From an uncultured Bacilli bacterium (GTDB lineage Bacteria; Bacillota_I; Bacilli_A; RF39; UBA660): DNA of 41,796 nucleotides. The notes under the pieces were generated by a model. That model did not search any database. It had not been told where the DNA came from and saw nothing but the letters and a program-made list of their open reading frames with translations. Below, one piece after another: positions 33,385 to 41,274 of the stretch; the stretch's first letter is position 1; every line of letters begins with the position of its first letter. The translations under genes were made by a program, and so were the position numbers. The stretch lies in NCBI GenBank assembly GCA_944358535.1, contig CALVRH010000011.1, positions 1 through 41,796 on the forward strand, written 5' to 3'.

Positions 33385-34323
33385 CTAACTTAATATTTTA
33401 CAAATAAATACAACAACAATAGAAAAAATAACAATTAAACCTATCTCAATTGGTAAAAAACTACCACATTTTTTTTCTAAATGCAAAATCTTTTCCCTAT
33501 TTTTAATATTATTGCAATTTTTACCAATTATTATTTCAGCACTCGCAACATAATTATCTATATCATCTTTATAAATACTTTTATAAGTTTCCTTATCATA
33601 ACCCACATACTTCTTATTTGGCAATAACGGTGCATATAATTGTAATAATTTAAATCTAATTAATAACGAACCAAACATAAAAGAAAATATCACAAGAGCA
33701 ATTGGATATAAAATATAAACTGTTTCATATAACATCTTCACTGTTGGTACAAAAATTAGCAGTGTTAAAATTATAATACTAGGAATAAATCCAACCGAAA
33801 AACAAATCATATTTATAATACTACTTCTCTTTTTTATAACTCTATCATAACGTTCAGGCGCACTCAAAATTTGATCTTTTATAAACTGATATACATCATA
33901 TATTTTATCATTATCACTACTTATATTAAGATTAATATTCATACTATTTTCATAAACAAACAAAACAATACTATCGCTAATTACTTTTATCTGTCCATCT
34001 TGCTTTTTTATATAATAACAGCTAAAACTAATCACCATTGAACTAATTTCATTTAAACGACTATTAAATATCGCTACAATATCCCTATATTTATCACAAG
34101 TAACCCTCGTATTGTTTGAAAAAGAAAATGTACATCTAACACCACCATTAAAATCTTTTATTGTCCAAACTTGATCCGTATAATTACGATTGGCATTCTC
34201 TAATTTTTCTTTTTGACAAATTTTATTTAATTCCAATATTTTTTCATTCATTTTTTCTAAAATATCATACAACACATCATTAGAAATAACCTTATTACAA
34301 ACATCTAACTTATCGTTATACAT
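33385..34323 (-). CDS. Hypothetical membrane protein
   Basis: 312 residues. The soluble N-terminal half begins with a helical stretch (LDVCNKVISNDVLYDILEKM) and has alternating strands with FSFSNNTRVTCDKYRD. Two to three membrane helices at about 180-235 (MICFSVGFIPSIIILTLLIF) and a C-terminal one (IGLIVIFSIVVVFICKILS). No motif recognised. ATG with AGGTGAT upstream. A TTGAAA-like -35 with a TATACT-like -10 lies at about 34370-34405, and a CTTTACGTAAAG palindrome (34424-34435) just upstream. Confidence 0.7.
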   Translation of the reverse strand: MYNDKLDVCNKVISNDVLYDILEKMNEKILELNKICQKEKLENANRNYTDQVWTIKDFNGGVRCTFSFSNNTRVTCDKYRDIVAIFNSRLNEISSMVISFSCYYIKKQDGQIKVISDSIVLFVYENSMNINLNISSDNDKIYDVYQFIKDQILSAPERYDRVIKKRSSIINMICFSVGFIPSIIILTLLIFVPTVKMLYETVYILYPIALVIFSFMFGSLLIRFKLLQLYAPLLPNKKYVGYDKETYKSIYKDDIDNYVASAEIIIGKNCNNIKNREKILHLEKKCGSFLPIEIGLIVIFSIVVVFICKILS

Positions 34324-34423
34324 ATCATCACCTATAAACTCCCAAAAAAATATTTACTTATACAAAAAAAGTATAACATATTAAAGTTTAAAATTTCAAT
34401 AAAATATATTTACCTTAAAATAA

Positions 34424-34435
34424 CTTTACGTAAAG
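34424..34435. repeat. CTTTACGTAAAG palindrome
   Basis: A 12-bp perfect palindrome within a wider TTTACCTT...AAGGTAAA inverted repeat, upstream of the 33385-34323 gene. It shares half-sites with the dyad at 17199-17216, so the same regulator might bind both. Confidence 0.5.
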
Positions 34436-34448
34436 GTAAAATACAAAA

Positions 34449-34479
34449 AATATTGCCATGTATCAAACATAACAATATT
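34449..34479 (-). terminator. Terminator of the lipoprotein gene
   Basis: Minus strand AATATTG, loop of about 17, CAATATT, then a T-run, 11 bases past the stop codon at 34490. Confidence 0.6.
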
Positions 34480-34489
34480 ATATATAATT

Positions 34490-35179
34490 TTATCTATTAT
34501 CATTATTTGTATTATTATCATTAGCTGTATTATTATCAGTCATATCATCTGTTGCATCATCCACTATATCACCAATAATACCATTATTATTATCAGTATC
34601 ATTAGTTGTATTATCACTAGTATCATTAGGAACAGTAGTATTAACATCAGTAACTCCATACATACCACTTAGTTTTCTTAAATCATCATCACTTAAATTT
34701 TCAATTTTCCACTCTTCATTTTCTTTAGTCAAATGAAAAGTAATTGTATAAGTTTCAGTATCAGTTACTTCCTTTAATCTATCAAGTCTATATTTGGCAA
34801 ATGTATTTTCATCATTAAATTCATCTGAATTATCTATACGATATTGATTAGCTTCATTAATCGCATTCGCATAATTTCTTACCGTAATTTCTGCATCTAC
34901 AGTTGCTGTATCGCCATCTATCATTTCGTCTTTTATTTCATACTGCATATCTTGATAATGCTTTTTCATAAAATCGCTATAATCAGTTCGTTCATCTGAA
35001 GTAAGAGTTGTATCATTTGTAAGTACATTATCCAAATCACTAACTACATCATCGTCATTAGTTTGATATTTATTTAAATACTCTTCAACTTTCTTAGTTG
35101 GCGTATTACCCATATTAGCGCTGCAGCTACAACCAGTAAGCAAAACTATTGCCATTAAACAATATAATACTTTTTTCAT
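34490..35179 (-). CDS. Lipoprotein with Asn/Asp/Thr-rich tail
   Basis: 229 residues from the ATG at 35179 (SD GGAGGG). Lipobox LTGC gives Cys17. A mixed alpha/beta domain (about 25-175) has TATVDAEITVRNYANAINEA and TETYTITFHLTKENEEWKIE, resembling DUF-type NTF2-like or DUF4878 lipoprotein folds. The last 45 residues are low-complexity N/D/T (NDTSDNTTNDTDNNNG), encoded by simple ATT/ATC-rich DNA. Surface-exposed; role unknown. Found just upstream of a peptidase-like gene, but separate from it. Confidence 0.82.
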   Translation of the reverse strand: MKKVLYCLMAIVLLTGCSCSANMGNTPTKKVEEYLNKYQTNDDDVVSDLDNVLTNDTTLTSDERTDYSDFMKKHYQDMQYEIKDEMIDGDTATVDAEITVRNYANAINEANQYRIDNSDEFNDENTFAKYRLDRLKEVTDTETYTITFHLTKENEEWKIENLSDDDLRKLSGMYGVTDVNTTVPNDTSDNTTNDTDNNNGIIGDIVDDATDDMTDNNTANDNNTNNDNR

Positions 35180-35221
35180 AACTTCCCTCCTCACTATATA
35201 TTGTGGAAAGTTATAAAAAAT

Positions 35222-35974
35222 TTATACCATTTTTTTATGATTAAAATTACTCAAAGTATTTAAACTCATTCCCATATCTTCAAGTTCTTCCTCTGTATAA
35301 GATAATTTAAATAAAGATTTTTTAAAAGATTTAATATATACACTTCCTGCCATTTCTAAATCAGAATTAAAATAATTAACACTACCAGTCTTTGTTTTAT
35401 AAAATAAATCACCATAAACCTTCGCATTATTTTCCGTTAATTCAATATAACCTGCTTTAAGTAACTTTTTAACCACACTTTGAACATTATCATCAGCTCT
35501 TAAAGCAAAATATCCTAAATCAGGAGTTTTTACTACTATTCCATTAATAACTTTAAAATTATTTTCCGCACACTTACTAACATCAAAAAATTGATTATAA
35601 GTTGGATCTATAATATAACTCTTATTGTCATCATCCAAATTAAAATCTGCTATTAAAAAACTATGTCCTAAAATATCACTAGTAATTGCTTTTCCAGTTT
35701 CAACCGGCTTATAAGAAATTTTTAACTTTTCAAAATATCTAGCAATAATAGATTGAGCCAAATCACACATAAAATTAAAATTATAACTATTTATATCCTT
35801 TTGTCTATTTAATGCAAGTATTTTCCTAGTTTGATAAACTACATAATTTAAATAATAATCAACCTCATTTTGAGATAATTTTTCTCCATTAAAACATTTA
35901 TACTCTATATTAGCTATTATATCCAAATCCACATTTTCCATCACATTAATTTTAACATCAAATACTTGATTCAT
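35222..35974 (-). CDS. Predicted papain/transglutaminase-like thiol enzyme
   Basis: 250 residues, no signal peptide. A plausible Cys-His-Asp triad is spaced as in the transglutaminase-like superfamily: Cys70 in NFMCDLAQSIIARYF, His104 in ILGHSFLIADF and Asp123 in SYIIDPTYNQFF. The C-terminal half (150-250) is helical with FNSDLEMAGSVYIKSFKKSL. Cytosolic by lack of signals. Substrate unknown; deamidase, protease and acyltransferase are all possible. 22 bases separate it from the upstream HAD gene. Confidence 0.65.
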   Translation of the reverse strand: MNQVFDVKINVMENVDLDIIANIEYKCFNGEKLSQNEVDYYLNYVVYQTRKILALNRQKDINSYNFNFMCDLAQSIIARYFEKLKISYKPVETGKAITSDILGHSFLIADFNLDDDNKSYIIDPTYNQFFDVSKCAENNFKVINGIVVKTPDLGYFALRADDNVQSVVKKLLKAGYIELTENNAKVYGDLFYKTKTGSVNYFNSDLEMAGSVYIKSFKKSLFKLSYTEEELEDMGMSLNTLSNFNHKKMV

Positions 35975-35996
35975 AATATTCGCCTCTTTATAATTT

Positions 35997-36584
35997 TTAA
36001 TCTTTTAATAATATCTTCTCAATTTCGTTCCAACCATTACGCCAATCATATCCAGCTCTAAGCACACCTTTTTGCTTTAATTCTTCATCAGTCACATTCT
36101 TATTATGATATGACGGAAATAAAATTTTAATTTCTATTTCATCATCCAAATTAGATAACCTATCATCAATTTGAATATCCGCCTTAAATAAATTTTTTGT
36201 ATTTGTAAAAATAAAATATTCAGGATTTAAAAAAGAAAAATTTTTAATTAAAAAATTATATTTATCCATAAATATTTTTCCTGAACCTTCAACATTTAAA
36301 CCATTCACACATGCCGAACATATATAAATATCATATACTTCATTTAATCTTTTAATCACTTCAGTTGCTCCAGGCAAAATATAAGTATTTTCATATAAAT
36401 TTCTATTATTTACAAACTCTTTAAATTCTTCTATTTTCTCTTTAGGGATAGCTTTTCTATCAATATAATAATCCGTAAAATCATCTATTTCATAATTTGT
36501 TCCAAGAAACTCATTAACAGCTGACAAAAAACCAGAAGAACAAATCACCTCATCAACATCTAATAATATTTTTTTTCTTACCAT
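35997..36584 (-). CDS. NT5C-like 5'(3')-deoxyribonucleotidase (HAD)
   Basis: 195 residues from the ATG at 36584 (MVRKKILLDVDEVICSSGFL). HAD motif I DVDEV, cap with NYEIDDFTDYYIDRKAI, motif II YICSAC, and motif IV in IQIDDRLSNLDDE. It resembles bacterial NT5C-family nucleotidases that dephosphorylate (deoxy)nucleotides. A related smaller HAD is at 6315. Confidence 0.75.
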   Translation of the reverse strand: MVRKKILLDVDEVICSSGFLSAVNEFLGTNYEIDDFTDYYIDRKAIPKEKIEEFKEFVNNRNLYENTYILPGATEVIKRLNEVYDIYICSACVNGLNVEGSGKIFMDKYNFLIKNFSFLNPEYFIFTNTKNLFKADIQIDDRLSNLDDEIEIKILFPSYHNKNVTDEELKQKGVLRAGYDWRNGWNEIEKILLKD

Positions 36585-36652
36585 AAAATAACACACCCAA
36601 TCATATTTTTCTAAAATATCAAGTATTTTACTCTACTAAATTTTCTAACATT

Positions 36653-36682
36653 ATTATACAATATTTTTAAACTTTTTTTCAA
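36653..36682 (-). promoter_or_regulatory. Promoter of the 35997-36584 gene
   Basis: Minus strand TTGAAA (36682-36677), 18 bases, TATAAT (36658-36653). Confidence 0.6.
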
Positions 36683-36734
36683 AATAAAATTAAACTGTAT
36701 TTTAACGTTAATATAAAAGTACAAAACAAAGAAT

Positions 36735-36910
36735 ATTATCAATGTATTCGACAGCTTTTCGACCATGCAATTTAAAATTAAAAAAAACGAACTATCTCTA
36801 GTTCGAGTAATTATCAATTTGGTGCCACCGGGAAAGTTATCTACAACTTTTACCAAAGGTAATTGACATATAAATCAATCACTATATACATTTTAACACA
36901 AATACGCTTT
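36735..36910 (-). repeat. Island linker repeat, copy A
   Basis: In the 390-bp stretch without a gene (36585-36974). ATTATCAAT at 36735-36743 and 36810-36818, 75 bases apart. Between them lie TTCGAC-type motifs and a terminator: minus strand CGAACTA, GAGA, TAGTTCG, T8 (36805-36780), which ends the nuclease gene. The segment to about 36910 resembles the 3' flank, and even the last codons (CATTTTAACACA), of the AlbA-type gene at copy B, although a different gene lies here. Confidence 0.75.
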
Positions 36911-36974
36911 AAAATAAATAATTATAAATTTTATTGTAATTAGTTAGTTTCTTTCAATTTTCCTAATACAATGA

Positions 36975-37994
36975 CTAGTCTTTAGCCTCTGTTTCATTTA
37001 ATACTTTTTCAACTTCACTAATTAATTGCTCTTTATTAGGAATATAATAAGTATAAGTAGAAGCAAAAATATTATTAGATAAACCACCTAAAGCATATTC
37101 CATAGCTACTTCTTTTTTACTCTTACAAAGAATAATTCCTATTGGTTTATTATCATATTCATCATTTACTTCAGCATTATAGTAATTTAAATACATATTC
37201 ATTTGTCCTGCGTATTCTGGTTTCATAGTCCCAATTTTTAAATCTATTAAAACATAACATTTTAAGATTTTATTATAGAAAACCATATCTACATAATAGT
37301 GAGTATTCCCCAAAGTTACTCTTTGTTGTGTTCCCACAAACATAAATCCTTTACCTAATTCAAGTAAAAATTCTTCCATATGATGAACTAATTTTCTTTC
37401 TAAATCTTTCTCCAAAATAGGTTTTGGTTCTTTAATATCTAAAAATTCAAAAACATATGGTTCTTTTAAAATATCATCTGGTTTGGCTAATGTTTGTCCA
37501 ACTTTTGATAATTCATATACTTTTTCCTTATTACTTTTTCCCTCAGATAATAATAATCTTTCATATAATGAGGTTTCTAATTGTCTTTTTAACTCTCTAA
37601 CACTCCAATTTGAATTAACGCATTCTTTTTCATAAAAACTTCTTTCATCATCGTTCTCAATACTTAATAATTCACAATAATGTGACCAGCTCAATTTAAC
37701 AGACAGTGTCTGTTGTTTTGGGTATTTAAGATAAAATCTACGCATATATTGTAGATTTGATACCGAAAAACCAGAGCCTAAAATTTTTCTTAATTCTTTT
37801 GAAAGCTCCTTTAAGACTTGTTTACCATATTCAGCTTTAATATTTCCATTTTGCTCGTTCTCAACAATAATTCTACCAACATTCCAATAAGCTAGTAACA
37901 TTGTATTATTTACTTCATAAGCAATTTTATTTCTACTACTAATAATTATATCTTTAATTTCTTCAATCATTTGTATATTATTTTTTTCTAACAT
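36975..37994 (-). CDS. YhcG/DUF1016 PDDEXK nuclease family protein
   Basis: 339 residues. DUF1016 N-terminal helical domain (1-170) with NNTMLLAYWNVGRIIVENEQ, YGKQVLKELSKEL, SVSNLQYMRRFYLKYP and SWSHYCELLSIENDDERSFY. The PDDEXK-type C-terminal domain (about 175-335) has FMFVGTQQRVTLGN, HYYVDMVFYN and CYVLIDLKIG, giving the D...(D/E)xK core. Full length. The family sits in defence and restriction islands across bacteria; its biochemical target is not settled. Own transcription unit between linker copies A and B. SD AAAGGAG. Confidence 0.92.
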   Translation of the reverse strand: MLEKNNIQMIEEIKDIIISSRNKIAYEVNNTMLLAYWNVGRIIVENEQNGNIKAEYGKQVLKELSKELRKILGSGFSVSNLQYMRRFYLKYPKQQTLSVKLSWSHYCELLSIENDDERSFYEKECVNSNWSVRELKRQLETSLYERLLLSEGKSNKEKVYELSKVGQTLAKPDDILKEPYVFEFLDIKEPKPILEKDLERKLVHHMEEFLLELGKGFMFVGTQQRVTLGNTHYYVDMVFYNKILKCYVLIDLKIGTMKPEYAGQMNMYLNYYNAEVNDEYDNKPIGIILCKSKKEVAMEYALGGLSNNIFASTYTYYIPNKEQLISEVEKVLNETEAKD

Positions 37995-38105
37995 AATGGC
38001 TCCTTTCCAAATTCTTCAACCACATCTGAAAATCTTAAAAACCTTAATATTATTTTACCATATAATTTACTAATAAACAGATGTTATTTATATTTATAAA
38101 TTAAA

Positions 38106-38275
38106 ATTATCAATGTATTCAGACACTTTTCGACCATGCGATTTAAAATTTTAAAAAAACGAACTATCTCTAGTTCGAGTAATTATCAATTTGGTGCCAT
38201 TGGGCAAGTTATCTACAACTAATTGATAATTTGATATATAAAATCAATCTGATTTCATTTTAACACATAATATGT
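38106..38275 (-). repeat. Island linker repeat, copy B
   Basis: ATTATCAAT at 38106-38114 and 38182-38190, 76 bases apart. Terminator CGAACTA, GAGA, TAGTTCG, T7 (38177-38154, minus strand) ends the AlbA-type gene. It is nearly identical to copy A from the hairpin through GAGTAATTATCAATTTGGTG and GTTATCTACAAC. The next gene's promoter lies to its left. Confidence 0.8.
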
Positions 38276-39556
38276 ATTTTTACCAGTACCATTTTGAATT
38301 AAAATATTATCATTTATCATTTTATTTAAAATATCATTAGCTCTAGTTTTTGAAACATCTAATAAAGATTCTACAATTAATCTATTTATTTTATTATTTT
38401 TCTTTAAATATTCAATAATTTGTTCTTCTTGAGTTAAATTTGTAGGTAATATTTTTATATTATTTTTATCTACATAATTAACATTATATAAAGTTACTTT
38501 AAATGTATTTTGGGTATTTGATATTAATGGCTCCTTATCATATTCTTTATAAGATTCTATGATTCTTCCAATACCAGTACCAAAACTTTCAACATATTTT
38601 AATCTATAAAATATATTAGCTAAATTGGGATTTCTAGATTCAGATACACCATTGTATAAATCTTCCATATTAATTCCTTTGACTAGGCCTCCCAAAGAAG
38701 TGATTTCAAAACGGTCATCAAATAATGATACTAATATACTCCCAGTAAAATTATAATCTCTATGTATAACTGCATTTAATAATGATTCTCTAAGTGCATA
38801 TTCTGGATAATCTTTAGTGTCAATTCTTTCAAGCCCAACAATTTTACCTTTTGTTTTATTATATAAATCAAGATATTCAAATGTATCATTTACTTGTTTT
38901 AAAACAGAACCAGTAAACTCTTTTCTATCTCTAAATTCTAATTTGCTATTTCCATTAAAAATTGCACATTTTATTGAATAAGGACACTCATCTGATAAAA
39001 GCAAACCTAAATTTGTGTATTCATCATTTAAGTTTATAATATTTAATGTTTTAAACTTGCTATTATCAATTTCAATATTATGGTTTTTAAAAATATTTTT
39101 TAAATATTCAAAATGTAAATCTTGTACTTTTGAAACATTATTTTCAAAAGTATTACTATTGCTTTCTATTAACAGTCTTTTTATAACTTCTTCATTTGCT
39201 TGAACTGATACATTACCATGTCTTAAATAAACTCCTGATGATTTTAATCCTTTATCAGATAGATAGTATGGCTTATTTGGAGCTTCACTGACTTTAACTA
39301 TGATTATATCCTTATTTTCAACTCTTTCAATATATATTTTTGTATAAAGTGTCAAATCGGATTTAATTCCTTCACGAATCATTCCACTTAATGCTTCTAA
39401 ATCCTTTTCAGCTCGTTTTAAACCAATAATTTTTCCATTATCATCTATACCAATATAAATAGTTCCATCATTTGTATTTGCAAAAGCAACAATTTCTTTT
39501 TTTATATCTTTTGTAAGTTCAACTTTTAATTCTGTTTCTTGATCTTCTTTATACAT
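38255..39556 (-). CDS. AlbA_2/Schlafen-like ATP-binding protein
   Basis: 433 residues from the ATG at 39556 (MYKEDQETELKVELTKDIKK); AGGTG lies six bases upstream and earlier ATGs touch it. AlbA_2 (Schlafen AAA-type) domain (1-120): EIVAFANTNDGTIYIGIDDNG and DIIIVKVSEAPNKPYYLSDKG. Then a HATPase_c_4 domain (about 240-350) with ALRESLLNAVIHRDYNF, ITSLGGLVKGI and FGTGIGRIIE. A winged helix ends the protein. Described as a RecG-related or transcriptional regulator family; true activity unclear, often found in accessory regions. Own unit between copies B and C. Confidence 0.9.
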   Translation of the reverse strand: MYKEDQETELKVELTKDIKKEIVAFANTNDGTIYIGIDDNGKIIGLKRAEKDLEALSGMIREGIKSDLTLYTKIYIERVENKDIIIVKVSEAPNKPYYLSDKGLKSSGVYLRHGNVSVQANEEVIKRLLIESNSNTFENNVSKVQDLHFEYLKNIFKNHNIEIDNSKFKTLNIINLNDEYTNLGLLLSDECPYSIKCAIFNGNSKLEFRDRKEFTGSVLKQVNDTFEYLDLYNKTKGKIVGLERIDTKDYPEYALRESLLNAVIHRDYNFTGSILVSLFDDRFEITSLGGLVKGINMEDLYNGVSESRNPNLANIFYRLKYVESFGTGIGRIIESYKEYDKEPLISNTQNTFKVTLYNVNYVDKNNIKILPTNLTQEEQIIEYLKKNNKINRLIVESLLDVSKTRANDILNKMINDNILIQNGTGKNTYYVLK

Positions 39557-39573
39557 TTTCATCACCTAATATT

Positions 39574-39602
39574 ATTATATACAAATCCCAAAATATTATC
39601 AA
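39574..39602 (-). promoter_or_regulatory. Promoter of the AlbA-type gene
   Basis: Minus strand TTGATA, 17 bases, TATAAT. The -35 is supplied by one of the ATTATCAAT repeats (complement ATTGATAAT). Directly upstream lie the tandem GGTCGAAAAGT repeats at 39606-39639. Confidence 0.65.
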
Positions 39603-39700
39603 TCTATTCGACCACTTTTCGACCACTTTTCGACCACGAAATAAAAAAAACTATTTCTAGTTTGAGTGATTATCAATACTGTACCTCTCGGGAGAACGTA
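39595..39700 (-). repeat. Island linker repeat, copy C, with tandem 11-bp operator-like repeats
   Basis: ATTATCAAT at 39595-39603 and 39669-39677, 74 bases apart. GGTCGAAAAGT occurs twice and GGTCGAATAGA once in tandem (minus strand, 39639-39607), one helical turn per unit; copies A and B keep a single degenerate version. Terminator AAACTA, loop, TAGTTT, T-run (39663-39643) ends the cyclase gene. Confidence 0.75.
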
Positions 39701-39773
39701 CAACAACTTTTAGCACAAAACTAATAGTTAGTAATAAACTTAACTCATATCATTATATCAAGTTTTAAAAATA

Positions 39774-40508
39774 TTACAAGTTTTCTTTAATCCAATCATC
39801 AAAATCAGTATTTATTATATTAGCATAATATGTAGAAGAATTTATGTCATAATCGTATTTTTGAGTAAACCAGCTACGAGCTTCTGAATTTGATTCTTCT
39901 AACTTTTCAATAAAATTATTATAAGCTAAACTACTTACTCCAATTATTCCATTACCATTTCGTCCTGCTTTGTCCGCAAGTACACAAGCATCTATTACTG
40001 CTTTACCAATCCAAATTCTATCATTTATACCTGTTCCTTTTTTCCCAGCTTTTACAATTAAATCTTCTCCAACTCCAATACCAATGCCAACATTTATATT
40101 AGGAAAACCCTTTTTAGAAAATAATTTGTTTAACATATTAATAAAACAATTAATATATGAAGAAAGAGCCAATAATTCCAGTATATCCGATTGATATGGA
40201 GTCGAAAACACTCCATAAACGCAATCTCCTCTAACTCCAATTTGACGAGCATTGTTGGTACTATTCATAATTGAAATAATTTCAGAAGTAAAACTTCTTA
40301 ACACTTTTGCTACAACTATATCTTTTTCACCTTCGATTAATTTTTTTGAACCAACTATATCAACAAAAATAGATCCAATCCAACTTCTTATGCCATTATC
40401 GTATGTAAAATTATTATCATCCTTTGGAATATTTTTGTTTTGTATTTCCGTATTATTATTCAAAATTTCTTCTATCTTCTTTTTTCCTTTTTTGTAATCA
40501 TAATACAT
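39774..40508 (-). CDS. pycC: Pycsar-like class III nucleotide cyclase (PycC)
   Basis: 244 residues. Class III cyclase domain at about 43-215: SIFVDIVGSKKL with metal Asp50, GVRGDCVYGVF with metal Asp95, NVGIGIGVGEDL and IWIGKAVIDACVLADKAG in the place of the usual GxxVNxAARL motif. Standalone and cytosolic, next to a PycTM-type membrane gene, the two-gene Pycsar layout. There phage infection triggers cCMP or cUMP synthesis that opens or activates the membrane effector (family knowledge). Which nucleotide is made cannot be read here. ATG with GAGGAG upstream; 13 bases after the effector gene. Confidence 0.82.
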   Translation of the reverse strand: MYYDYKKGKKKIEEILNNNTEIQNKNIPKDDNNFTYDNGIRSWIGSIFVDIVGSKKLIEGEKDIVVAKVLRSFTSEIISIMNSTNNARQIGVRGDCVYGVFSTPYQSDILELLALSSYINCFINMLNKLFSKKGFPNINVGIGIGVGEDLIVKAGKKGTGINDRIWIGKAVIDACVLADKAGRNGNGIIGVSSLAYNNFIEKLEESNSEARSWFTQKYDYDINSSTYYANIINTDFDDWIKENL

Positions 40509-40521
40509 ATTATCTAACTCC

Positions 40522-41067
40522 TCATAAATATATCAAAATTCCTATACAATACAAAATTAATGTGCTAATAAATCCTCCTATGAAACATTTTATCCCTTTA
40601 GTAAAATTTATATATTTTTTTTTACAAATAATAGAATTTTGATAAACCTGATTCAGCAAATCATCAATAAAACTTTCTTCATTGATTTCTAATAAATCCT
40701 CTTTATATTCTTTCAAGCTTGAATATTGAGCTATGCTTCCAAAGTACATATACGATTTTGTTTTATTAGTTTTCATTTTTAACGTAGGAATTAAGACTTT
40801 TATTAAAGCATATAGGCCATAAACGCAAATACCTATCGAGCTTAGAAAGAAAAGCAAATAAAGAATGTCACTAAAATTAATATTCAAGAAAACTTCTTTT
40901 ATAATTTTCATTATATAGTAAGTTAAACTCCCATTTGTAAAAACAATTGTCAAAAGGATACCTACAAGACCTAATATAATAGAAGCCTTACTATCTGAAT
41001 TATTAATCCACTGATTAATTATGTCTAAATTTTTGTATAAATCCTCTTTTGTAATTTTATTTTTCAT
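40522..41067 (-). CDS. pycTM: Pycsar-like transmembrane effector (PycTM)
   Basis: 181 residues from the ATG at 41067 (MKNKITKEDLYKNLDIINQW), SD GGAGG. The family start is visible: INQWINNSDSKASIILGLVG, with the conserved D-x-K-A, then helix 1 (about 20-40), helix 2 (about 60-95, ILYLLFFLSSIGICVYGLYA) and a C-terminal helix (about 157-181, CFIGGFISTLILYCIGILIY). A cytosolic loop of about 60 residues between them could bind the cyclic nucleotide. Activated homologues disrupt the membrane and stop growth of infected cells. First gene of the pair, its stop overlapping the cyclase SD. Confidence 0.82.
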   Translation of the reverse strand: MKNKITKEDLYKNLDIINQWINNSDSKASIILGLVGILLTIVFTNGSLTYYIMKIIKEVFLNINFSDILYLLFFLSSIGICVYGLYALIKVLIPTLKMKTNKTKSYMYFGSIAQYSSLKEYKEDLLEINEESFIDDLLNQVYQNSIICKKKYINFTKGIKCFIGGFISTLILYCIGILIYL

Positions 41068-41085
41068 ATTTCCTCCATCAAAAAA

Positions 41086-41109
41086 CAGTATAATCATAAC
41101 ATTATACTG
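41086..41109. promoter_or_regulatory. Operator-like inverted repeat in the pyc leader
   Basis: CAGTATAAT, 6 bases, ATTATACTG: perfect 9-bp arms between the promoter and the pycTM SD. Confidence 0.65.
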
Positions 41110-41121
41110 AAGTCTATTCTA

Positions 41122-41148
41122 ATTATAGCACTTTTTAATTTTAATTGA
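41122..41148 (-). promoter_or_regulatory. pyc operon promoter
   Basis: Minus strand TTCAAT, 16 bases, TATAAT (41127-41122), with TGC before the -10 (extended -10). RNA would start near 41115, so the inverted repeat at 41086-41109 is at its 5' end. Confidence 0.6.
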
Positions 41149-41202
41149 AATGCAATAACATAAATTTTGTTAAAAAGGAAAGTCATCACTTCCATTTTCA
41201 AA

Positions 41203-41266
41203 TAAAAAAAACTAGACGGTACTTCTAGTTAACATTTATTACTCTCGAATAAAAAGTTCGAGTAAC
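41203..41266 (-). terminator. tmRNA terminator region
   Basis: Behind the tmRNA CCA on the minus strand: CTCGAAC...TTCGAG hairpin (41262-41244), then AACTAGA, loop, TCTAGTT and T-run (41231-41204). Sequence between CCA and the first stem (TATTGATAGTTACTCGAAC) resembles the AATTGATAATTACTCGAAC of linker copies A and B. Confidence 0.7.
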
Positions 41267-41274
41267 TATCAATA

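Noticed and set aside
34490-34640. Short ATT/ATC-rich repeats as a CRISPR-like or satellite array
   Set aside because: They simply encode the Asn/Asp/Thr-rich tail of the lipoprotein; units are irregular.
36800-36845. tRNA- or tmRNA-like 3' end (GGTGGCACCA on the minus strand)
   Set aside because: No T-arm or acceptor pairing can be built upstream, so it is not an RNA gene; kept only as part of the linker repeat.
36611-36856. Minus-strand 81-residue reading frame in linker A
   Set aside because: It translates the terminator hairpin (TRTRDSSFF) and the repeat motifs; no SD, not conserved in frame at copies B and C.
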